This document shows, piece after piece, positions 55,531 through 64,000 of a stretch of DNA of 64,000 bases. Source of the stretch: Phyllostachys edulis (Eukaryota; Streptophyta; Magnoliopsida; Poales; Poaceae); assembly GCA_036346405.1 (NCBI GenBank), contig CM070546.1:97876288-97940287 (forward strand), in the 5' to 3' direction. Under the pieces are notes generated by a model. That model searched no databases, was not told the DNA's origin, and was given only the letters and a program-made list of their open reading frames with translations. The position numbers and the translations under genes are program-made. Position 1 is the stretch's first letter; each line of letters begins with the position of its first letter.

Positions 55531-56438
55531 GACTTGAAAGAACACGATAGAGAATAGGGCACGGGAAAACTTACCACAACAGAGAGAGAGGCCGGAGGAG
55601 GTCGGCGGACGGCAAACAGAGGCGAGGAAGCTCACGGTCAAAAGCAAAGGAGGACGGCGATGAAGGGGTCAGCCGAGACTGAAGGAGAAGAGGAAGGTAG
55701 CGGCCTCCTGTGAAACACAACTGAAATGGAGTGAGAGGATTGCTTCAAGGAGCTTTGGGATACCAAAATGACGTGGGTAGAAGAGGGGCTATACTAGTGC
55801 ATCGAGGACCGAGAGGAGGTGTGCGGCAGCTTGAACTCGGAGCTCAGAGCTTTGGGAAAGCCACAGCAACAAGAGTGAGAGATGGAGAGTTGTGTGGAGG
55901 AAGAAGATGAAGGAGGGTGGATCTGGCTCTTTTATAGCCTAGAGGAGAAGATGAGAGAGCTACTGAGGGGCTCGAAGGCGCGCGGTCCAGAGGCGGGTGG
56001 CGACGGGACAGAGCAAACAATGTAGGCAGGGGAACAGGGGCACCTAAGTCAAAGTAGGTGGGAGGAGCAGGTGGCAGCAGAGGGCACTGGGTGAGGACAA
56101 AGAGCATGAGGGCGCGGCACAGTGGGCACATGGTCGGAAGAAAGTTCCGACCACATGGTCAGAATGAGTCTTACACCTGGTCGGAAGGAGGTATCCGACC
56201 AACTGGTCGAAAGAAAATAAAGGGCAGGGGTAGGAGAGGGGTCATAGGAGGTCAGGCCCAACTGAGAGGATTCAAAAAGAAGCCGAGATGCAAGTTGAAA
56301 CTTGAAACCCGAGATTTGAAATAGGGTAGAAACTGAAGAACTTTGCAAAAAATACTACAATTTGAAATAGGTTTTGAAAACCAAGAAGACAAACGGAAAG
56401 GTACTAATCAACATCCAAAGACGAGATGTTACAAGGAG

Positions 56439-58170
56439 TCTGACACAGCTCAACTTTGAGGCTGATGGCTCTGCAAGTACTTGGGCATACAACCCTCGTT
56501 ATGCCCGTGAGGAAATTGCTAGATACATTGTTTCTGAGGATCAATCGATTAGGATGGGTAAAAGTTGCTCGTTCAAAAGAATGATACAACATAGCTCTTG
56601 TCCATAGTACCAACATGCTAGTAGGAGAACGACATCGTCTGATATTTTAGGGATGTATAGTAGAGAGCTAGTAGCACTAAAAGAAATTTTCCTAAAAGTT
56701 CAGTACTCTTTTGCTTTAACTTCGGATATTTAGACCTCATCACACCAGAGAACTGCCTACATTAGTGTTGTAGCCCATTATTTAGATAATGAGTATAAGA
56801 TAAACAAGAGAGTCATAGGATTTAAGTTAATTATTGAATCACACAAGGGAGATGCCATTGCTGAGCTCATACTAGGGGTGATTGATGATTTTCAAATAGG
56901 AAATAAGATTGTTTCTATAACTCTTGATAACGCATCGACGAATACGACGGTTATGAACATCCTCACCCCAAGATTGCAGACATATATTGGTGGACATGTT
57001 CTCCACCAAAGATGCGTATGTCACATCCTCAACCTCATTGTGCATGACAGTATAGAGGTGATTGGCGTTTATTTGAACAATATCTGCGATGCCCTTCGTT
57101 TCCTCTCAAGTTCAATGATGGTGGCAGCCCGATTCGTGGAGTATTGCGTAGCCAACGACAAGGCCCCAAGAAAATTTGGTCTTGACATAAAGGTGAGGTG
57201 GAACTCAACATACATCATGCTAAAGAAGGTGCAAGGGTATGAACATCTTATATCTGTATTTGTCAATGCTAACTCAAATAAGTTGCTAGTTGCTAACTCA
57301 GATTGAGAAATTATTAGTTATTTTCGAGAGTTTTTGAGACCTTTTTATAAAGCAACTAAGGCTCTATCTGGTATTTACTACCCTGCCTCTTACTTAGTTA
57401 TTGATTTTATTTGGCTAATTGTAGACAAGTTTTATAAATCTAGAGAGCATCCCCTTTTAGGTCATGTTGTTGCAGCAATGGAGGGAAAATTTGTTAAATA
57501 TTTTAGATCTATTTCACACCTATATTGCTTTGCTATCATTTTGGATCTTACAAAAAGAATAACAGATTTGCAGATGGCTATGGAGGGAATAGGTGAGTGC
57601 CTCATCCTTGATTTCTCTGAAGCTTTCAAACACGTCAAAAATGAGTTTGTTTGTGTTTTCCGCTTGTATCATGACAAGTTTAGCGGCATCACGAGATCAG
57701 AGGCCTCACAGCAGACGCATCCAGCCAAGATAAGCTTGACGACACACTTGTGGAAGAAGCTGAAGGGCAAGTCTAGTTCTTCACCCTCTCGGTCTCAGGC
57801 ACCCCCTAAGTGGAATTCTACCTTAGAGCTAAACCACTACCTGGAGCATGATTTTGCAAACATCGATCTTGATCTTTCCGGCGGGGGAAAGTTATACTTG
57901 CTCGAGTGGTGGAAGAACAACAAGGGGATATTCCCTGTGCTATGTCATTTCACATAAGATGTTCTATTGGTTCCGATATCCTCCGTCTCTTTGGAAGCGA
58001 CATTCTGCATGGTAGGTAGAATAATTGAAGAAAAGAGGCCATCCCTCACGTCCAAGACGGTGGAAGCAATCACCTGCCTCAAAGACTAGGAATTGGCAAA
58101 AGAGCGACATCAACATCAACTTGAGGATCCCGAGATCGTAGAGGCATTAGCTGGACTCAATGTCGAGTAG
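56439..58170 (+). pseudogene. hAT transposase, catalytic and C-terminal dimerisation part
   Basis: Continuation of the gene split at 43591. Blocks are LTQLNFEADGSASTW, ALTSDI followed by a TAG where hAT proteins have Trp, then TSSHQRTAYISVVAHY. Next are ITLDNASTNTTVMNIL (catalytic Asp), LHQRCVCHILNLIVHD and VRWNSTYIMLKKV. A stop (57304-57306) follows. Then comes the DUF4413-like region (AMEGKFVKYF) and the dimerisation domain LEWWKNNKGIFPVL... ISSVSLEATFCMVGR with the catalytic Glu. Ends at TAG 58168-58170. Several stops and a frameshift at the junction show it was dying independently of the gypsy insertion. Confidence 0.88.
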
Positions 58171-58499
58171 CCGATATGTATGCATCAATGTAGTTACTGT
58201 ACTCTTTTCCTTACCGGGGGAACCCCACATTGGGGCGTAAGGTTTTTAATGAGACAGTAACAATGTGTGCAAAACATATCAATGAAATTTCATCCCCCCC
58301 CCCAACTAATTTTTAAGTGTCCATAATTTTACCATTTTAATTTAAATTGTAACTAAAGATCTTAATTAAATGAATTATTTTAGTATAATTCCCAATTAAA
58401 TTAGCCCTTGCTTTGTTAATGACAATGACTCACTGATCATTGATTATCAACTAATAATTATTTTCTAATTAATCTATAATTTCCTAACTTAATCTCTAG

Positions 58500-59242
58500 T
58501 TAAGTTCTACGTTTTATTTTTCTTAATTTTCCCCTTTCCTCCCACTTTTTTCCTTTTTCCATTCCTTTCCCTTCTTTTTTATTTTTCCCTTTCCTTCCCT
58601 TTTTCCTTTCCTAGTTTCCACTTTCCCCTTCTGCTTTCCCAGCACACAGCGCAAACGCAGCTCCTTCTTCTCCTTTCTCTTCCTTTCCCACTCCCTAGTC
58701 CCCACCCTCTTTGGCTCCCTCTCGGGTGCAACCTCCACCACCATCGCTCCGACCTCGCCCCCTCCGCCATCGCCGATCCACCCTTGCCCCCCTCCACCAC
58801 CTCCGCTACCGTCGCTCCGCCCTCACCCCCTCTGCTACCTCCGCCCTCCCTCCCCATGCGTGGCGTCGTAGCCGATGTGGGGGGCAAGGCGGGAGCGCGC
58901 AGCGCTGCGGCCGATGCGCGCACCGCCGATGTGGGCGGTGCGGTGGCAGCTTAGGCAGGCAGAGGCCACTGTTTGGGCAACGGTGGTGGCGGCCGAGGCA
59001 GGCGGAGGCCACCATGTGTGCGACGGAGTTGGGCGAGCTACAGGCCACGTGTGCCGTGCCCATGCCAGCACGGCCCGATAGCCGCCCGACGTGCCACCGT
59101 GCGCACGGCGGAGTTTGGTGAGCTACAGGCCACGTGTGCTGTGCCCGTGCCGGCACAGGCCGACAGCCGTCTGGCGTGCCACCGTGCCGTGTCGGGCCTC
59201 GCCGGCGGCTTGCCGTCCCGTGCTCGTCGACTCCCACCTCTA
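58500..59242. repeat. hAT 3' subterminal region: pyrimidine-rich tract, then GC-rich repeats
   Basis: 58500-58870 is almost pure C/T on the + strand. 58870-59230 holds repeated CAGGCCACGTGTGCnGTGCCC and GGCGTGCCACCGTGC motifs. The overlapping ORFs on both strands (58523-59362) are low-complexity and rejected as genes. Confidence 0.7.
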
Positions 59243-59250
59243 GGTAGCAC

Positions 59251-60331
59251 CATAGATTTGCATGGAAGAACAAAGTCAGCTTCACATGATGTTGTCCATC
59301 GAAAATTTACGATTGACAAACTAGACCACCCACGGCCCAATTTTCTCACAGTCCAATGCTAGGCCAGTGGCCCGGTCGACTATCAAGCCCTACAGAGTGA
59401 TCGGTCCAATACTACAGTACTAATCAAATTTGAGTTGTAGAATTTGCAAGGTTAGGAGGCTTTTTATCACACTAGATTATTAACCCACGCAGCTACACAG
59501 ACCAAATTGATATTGTTGGGCAGAAAAATAGAAGCTCCAACACCAGGCGTATTCATTTTTCCCTATGCAGTGCTACTCGCTTACTTTGTGTTGGTCTACT
59601 GTCTGGACTCTGGACGACTGCGAAACCACTAGCTAAGCAAGTTAACTGGGATAGAAAAGCATGTCGTGCATGATGAGCAAGCTGACCTACAACACGGACG
59701 GACTCAGCTCGTGTCAAGGTGCTCATAAGCGGATCTGAGACAGAATCAGACGGCAGGAATTAGGAGGAAGGCGCCAACTCGTCGTTGTACTTTCTGTCGT
59801 TATATGAACTTAAAGGCTTCAAAAGGGGACTCTCTGTTTCTCTTTTCCCCGGCCTTCTGCACGGCACAGTCTGATCAGGTCTCGCTCAAACATTACGGCA
59901 CATTGACTAGGGTTCTACGTGCCTAACCGCCCAGATATATGTCAAATGGGAAGAATTGTGCCGTCCAGCGTACATACTACATAGGTAGACCGCCTGGCGT
60001 ATTCAATTGGAAGAACAAACCAAGTGCTATATACGTGGCAGCTTAACGGTTAAGATCGCTCACAAGTCACAGCTGCGAGAGTGGTTTCGATCAGTTTGGA
60101 GCCTCCAGGTCTTGGCATCTCTCGAAAACAACTCCGGGAATCTACGGGCAAACTTTGACGCTTTGTCGCTGTTTCTTGCACTGCATGTCAGGTGCATGCA
60201 TGCAGAGAGGCCGTAGCGAGCAAGATAAGAGGGTCAATTCAATAGATACTCTCTCCGCGCCGATGGAGATTCGGAGTTTGAACAACGCGATCAAACCTGT
60301 CCGTGCGACTTCTCCTCCTTCCTTGCAGCGC
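59251..60331. other. Intergenic; no supported gene
   Basis: Sequence beyond the hAT target duplication. The short ORF at 60007-60216 is unrecognised. No repeats of note. Confidence 0.4.
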
Positions 60332-60334
60332 TTA

Positions 60335-60692
60335 GGCTACTCCTAGTGCTCCACCTTGACTGATATTTTAAACCTGCTATGTAGACAAAATAATGATGTG
60401 GCACCATAGTTAATAAAGAGAGATGGTACTCTAGTATCTAATCTAGATACCGGTTCGGTCTCGAAATCCAATGCATAAAATTTATTATGATCGATCCCGT
60501 ATATTACAAAGATCATGCATGCATTGCTTTAGTACATACCACAAATAAGCCACAATGCTCAAATACTAGTAAAGATCATGCATGTAATTAAATGAAACAG
60601 CCTAAGATACTACACCATAAGAAACCATGTATTGGGAAGATAGTATCCTAATACTCCTCATGCACTAAAGATACTGTCTATTGGGAGCAGCC
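60335..60692. mobile_element. Tourist-like MITE
   Basis: Inverted termini GGCTACTCCTAGTG / GGCTGCTCCCAATAG. TTA flanks both sides (60332-60334 and 60693-60695), fitting the 3-bp PIF/Harbinger duplication. 358 bp, no ORF. Confidence 0.78.
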
Positions 60693-60801
60693 TTAGGGAT
60701 AAATCGACCCATGATGAGTTGTTTAATGCAGAACGTACTTTGCTCGCACAATTCAACTTCAGTGTATTATACTGTTGTCAGACTCAGAAAGTTGGCATAC
60801 C

Positions 60802-61240
60802 CACTACTACACAAAAGTTCATCATAGACGGTTCGGAACGGTTATCACAGATGGTTTTTGAACCGTCTGAATTTGTATATCTGTGATAACGGCGGTTATC
60901 ACAGATAATTTTTGAGCCGTCTATGATAAGGCACAACACAGACTGTTATTAGTGGAAACCGTATATGAAGGGCTACTATCACAAACGGTTTGCACCAAGA
61001 ACCGTCTGTGATATTTGGGATATCACAGACGATCCTATTTACTAACCGTCTATGATACCCTACATATCACAAACGGTTTTGAAATAAAACCATCTGTGAT
61101 ATCCCACATATCACAGACGGTTCTTGGTTAAAATCATCTGTCATAGTAGCTATTCACAGACGTTCTTGGTGGAAACCGTCTGTGATAGAGGCCTTCACAG
61201 ATGGTTTATACAAAAAAACCGTCTACGATAGTTCTTCGTA
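60802..61240. repeat. CACTA terminus and subterminal repeat array (inverted copy)
   Basis: About a dozen cores (ATCACAGACGGTT and complement) in alternating orientation. Followed inward by the CTAGCCTCAGGAATTGCTAGC module shared with the other CACTA sites. Confidence 0.87.
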
Positions 61241-61462
61241 TCAAACTAAATTTTTTCTAATTTTTAGCTAGCCTCAGGAATTGCTAGCCATATGCCTTTT
61301 GAAAACAAGCAAGCAGAAAATAGATAGATGACAGATGAATCAATTGTTGACAACTCAAAGTGATCATTTTACAACTCAAAATCAATTACAAAAGAATATG
61401 TTCAAGTACTGTCGCTGGAATTACAATTGAATTACAACCACTCAAAGTGAATTACAATTGAA

Positions 61463-64000
61463 TCAATTGTTTGAAGGTCGTTCAGCGGTGTCGACGGAGT
61501 AAAACTCTCCGTTGGTGTTAACGATGTTCGTCTTGATGAAGCTGTAGAGCGCTCCTCGAACCTCCACGATCTCGGTCATAGCGAATGAATCTAAATCAAG
61601 TATCATGCCCTGTCGCTAGCAGGAGTAAAGTAGAAAGCATATATAGTTAAATTTATAATTAGAAAATAATTATTGCGAGATTGACAAACCTCTAGATCAT
61701 TCGTCTTAGCACCCATGATTTGTTGCATATGACGGCAAATGTAGAATGCACATAGGTGATCTCCTTTTTGCTGGTGGCACTGCAAAAATAGAATTACATA
61801 TATAGGTATAGTCAGTTTGAGAGACATTATTACGAAGTGTGATATAGTATTATTGTATTGTAGCACATACCGAAAATCGCTTCTTGTGTTATAGTTTTGC
61901 GCTCAACCTCTTGTATGACCCTCCCTCGGCAACATAGGCACTGAACGACCTATATGATTCCAAAAAGTTATCCTCGGCTATTTCAAACGAAGGAAGACTA
62001 CAATAGAGTTATGTATGGAGGAAATGAGCATACATGTTGAGTATTCCTTCTACAAGGGTGAAGTCGTGGGTTTTGCTGAGTAGGGAATCAAGGTATATTA
62101 CCTTGCTCCTCTTTGGTACAATGACTAAAAGGATCCAGTGGAACCTACTCATGTATGTCGCTATAGTCATTAAACCTAAGTTCGTGCTGCGTATAAAGTA
62201 CAAATGATTTTTATATAGCAAGTAGTGAAGCACTTACTTCTGGTTTTAGGGCATCAGTATGTAGTCCTTGTTGTCCTGAGCAAGCAATCCTGTCGTTATG
62301 TATTTCACGACATAGGATACATCTTCGAGGATGGTTTGCTCAGAGACCACGTGTGGGTCGAGGAAACCCACCGGTTCTCGCCATCCCCGGGCATTTTTCA
62401 TCATGTATATATACATAAGCAATGAGTTGTCATATTTATCGGTATTACGTGAATGTAGAACTTGATTGTACACATTTACAGTGTCCAGCATCGCAGAAGT
62501 GAGGCGTCGAGGGCATCGAGGTTGAATAGGTCGAATAAGTCGTTAAAGCCCACGACGAAGTGGCCCAGCTCGTGGAAGAAATGCTCCTTTGTGTATCTGA
62601 CGGTGATTCCAGTATCGCACCCCTTCTCTTTGGTCTTCCGCTTGTACCAGGCATGCAAAGCCTGACAACCTATTCCAACAGGGCTATCTTGTGTTGGGGC
62701 TGCGGACTTCGAGGAGTATTTCCCGGGCTTGGGAGGCACCTTAATGTTCTTCGATTTTGATTTGGCCTTAACGACTTGCCCGCTACACGTCTTCCTGTGA
62801 GACGACTCGGGAACCGATACGGCAGTACGCTTTTCTTGTCCCTTCGGCGTCTTTTCCATGGGAACCGATGAGGTGACCTTCTGAAGCGAAGGTTGAGGTG
62901 GAGTCATCGAGGGTCCCATTGGAGAGGAATGGTCATGTCGAGATTGCGGCACTGTAGGGTCCAGGGCGATGTCCTTCTTGGGCCACTGGATAAAAGTGTG
63001 CATGGCATCCCCTAGTGTTCTGATGTCTTCGTTCAGACGAATGTCCAGCGGGACGGCCATAAAATTGTCATGTACCATGTCCACTTGGACCTTGGCGTAA
63101 CCCTGCGCCAGCTAGGCACCGTGCTACACTATCCCTTCCTAGCATAGATACGCCATCCCCTACCCAGCCTCAATAGAAATAGACCCAACCATCCTCACTT
63201 AGAGTTTGCAGGGCGTCAGCTCCTACAAAACGATACACAATTAGCTAAGGCATCCTATAGGTCTATCTTTGGAGTATTCCAGAGATATACATTACCTTGA
63301 TGTCGTCAATAGGTAATTGGACATCATCATGTTCAGAATTATGTGTGGACGCGACGCTACTCCGATGTTGAGGAGGACTAGCTCCCACAAAATAATAGGG
63401 GGAGCTTGCGACTGGTGGAGGAGTTGATTCGTTTGATCCTGCAATCTTGTTATCTGTCCTTGAAATTTTGTAGTAAGCATCTACCAACCGGTCCTCATGC
63501 TCGGCCTTGGATCTCTTCCTACTCTTATACGTGTTGGAGTTGCCTCGGAATCCATCCCTCCAAGATACGTAAACCCCAACACCTTGCGTGCGACCCGGGT
63601 GCTACTTGTTTCCTAGGGTCGTAGATAGTATATCCTTCTCCCTGTCTACTTGGAAGGAGCCTTGGGAAGATTCGGTACTCAATGCATGTTGCAAGAGGTC
63701 ATCATGTTATTATAGACACTATGAAGTTATGGACTTATTAACAACTAGGCAGTTCGACATATTTACCAGACGTTGGGACATTGCCTTGTCTGCTGGGTTT
63801 GTAAAAGAGATGTCGTCCGAAGACGTGACTTTTGCCCTTACTCTTAACCAGGTTTGAGCCCACTTGTCTGTGATCTCAGTAAATGGTCGGGTTTCTTTCT
63901 TGTCCTCCGCCATCCATTCCGTGGATTTACCCGCGTATCCAGTGGTGCCGAGTTTGTAGGGGTGAGTGTTTTGTACCTAGAGAGTTTTGTGTACTGCACT
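61463..64000 (-). CDS. CACTA second gene (partial): transposase_24-like plus Ulp1/C48-like protease
   Basis: Multi-exon, - strand, 5' end beyond the window, stop TGA 61463-61465. From the 5' side: transposase_24-like exon (DKWAQTWLRVRAKVTSS... FTNPADKAMSQRL) ending at a GT near 63770. Exon QTLSTESSQGSFQVDREKD to DVQLPIDDIK ends near 63297. A linker exon follows (VQVDMVHDNFMAVPLDI... TLGDAMHTFIQWPKKDI), then protease exons. The catalytic His is in FHWILLVIVPK (62138-62140), Asp in IYLDSL (62087-62089), and Cys in GDHLCAFYICRHM (61750-61752) with Gln just before. A terminal exon reads VEVRGALYSFIKTNIVNTNGEF. Ulp1-type enzymes cut SUMO-like conjugates. A few stops lie near 63105-63160 and one splice acceptor (TGTATAT) looks weak, so it may still be a pseudogene. 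Confidence 0.72.

Larger units (their letters stand above)
43592..56433 (-). mobile_element. Complete Ty3/gypsy chromovirus-type retrotransposon in the hAT gene
   Basis: Flanked by a perfect 5-bp duplication AGGAG (43587-43591 and 56434-56438). LTRs 43592-47180 and 52258-56433. - strand order is gag, protease, RT, RNase H, integrase, chromodomain-like tail. The primer-binding site is tRNA-Met type. Long LTRs, tRNA-Met primer and a chromodomain fit the Tekay/Del chromovirus group (rice RIRE3/RIRE8-like), by memory of the group. All enzymes carry damage. It splits the hAT transposase gene. Confidence 0.93.
52258..56433 (-). repeat. Chromovirus 5' LTR, containing an 842-bp insertion
   Basis: 4176 bp including the insertion at 52740-53581. 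Without it and its 5-bp duplication the LTR is 3329 bp, against 3589 bp for the partner. The - strand TATA (TATAAAAG) lies at 55929-55936. The repeat array at 55135-55530 is shorter than in the partner LTR. Confidence 0.92.
31626..59242 (+). mobile_element. hAT transposon expanded to 27.6 kb by nested LTR retrotransposons
   Basis: An 8-bp direct repeat GGTAGCAC lies immediately outside both ends (31618-31625 and 59243-59250), the target-duplication length of hAT elements. The termini form a short imperfect inverted repeat: TAGACCTAGGAGT on the left, TAGAGGTGGGAGT on the right (reverse complement). Subterminal regions (31650-31800 and 58870-59230) are rich in GGCACGG / GCCGTGCC motifs. The transposase gene lies inside, in two pieces. 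Subtracting the four LTR insertions and one copy of each of their duplications leaves segments of 298, 113, 968, 478 and 2804 bp, total 4661 bp. Confidence 0.85.
60802..64000 (-). mobile_element. CACTA transposon, 3' part, inverted; extends past the window
   Basis: Starts CACTACTACACAAAAG at 60802, then a subterminal array (60820-61240) of TATCACAGACGGTT-type repeats. The - strand gene is the counterpart of that at 1762-5327. The two copies are diverged members of one family with their 3' ends pointing toward each other across the window. Confidence 0.9.

Noticed and set aside
58711..59362. ORFs up to 159 codons on both strands
   Set aside because: GC-rich hAT subterminal repeats; overlapping frames on both strands and no recognisable domain.

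Overview
This window is grass nuclear DNA, most like rice or a close relative. It is a heterochromatin-style stack of nested transposable elements with one convincing host gene. The evidence is eukaryotic: GT-AG introns, plant TATA boxes, plant-type Ty1/copia and Ty3/gypsy retrotransposons, CACTA and hAT transposons, and Stowaway/Tourist-type MITEs. No bacterial operon, CRISPR array, rRNA or tRNA gene was seen.

Layout. 1-6165 is the 3' part of a CACTA element on the + strand (TNP2 transposase tail, then a multi-exon gene with a transposase_24-like domain and a Ulp1-like cysteine protease). 6166-14815 is mostly non-coding and holds a Stowaway MITE, several terminal-inverted-repeat (TIR) elements, some nested, and a probable LTR fragment. 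14816-20797 is a truncated Tat-type Ty3/gypsy element on the - strand with one surviving LTR. 21799-22082 is a Tourist-like MITE. 22370-29296 is a complete Ty1/copia element (- strand, two LTRs) with damaged genes. 30211-30486 is a small intact host-type gene with TATA box and polyadenylation signal. 30837-31413 is a TIR element.

31626-59242 is a 27.6 kb hAT transposon bounded by the 8-bp duplication GGTAGCAC. It has been inflated by four LTR-retrotransposon insertions, each with its own 5-bp target duplication: solo LTRs at 31924-35129, 35248-38595 and 39569-43108, and a complete chromovirus-type Ty3/gypsy element at 43592-56433 that splits the hAT transposase gene. The gypsy 5' LTR itself carries an 842-bp insertion at 52740-53581. 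Removing the LTR insertions and one copy of each duplication leaves about 4.66 kb, a normal size for an autonomous hAT element. 60335-60692 is a Tourist-like MITE. 60802-64000 is a second CACTA copy in inverted orientation whose protease keeps its catalytic residues.

Nearly every element is dead. The reverse transcriptases of all three LTR elements have lost a catalytic Asp, and the internal stops I could trace (Trp to TAG, Gln to TAA) fit C-to-T decay of methylated DNA. The most unusual signals are palindromic GACC...GGTC minisatellites in the LTRs of unrelated retrotransposon families, and hairpin-forming blocks conserved in the LTRs of otherwise diverged gypsy elements. All calls rest on reading the sequence and on remembered family features; no database search was possible.
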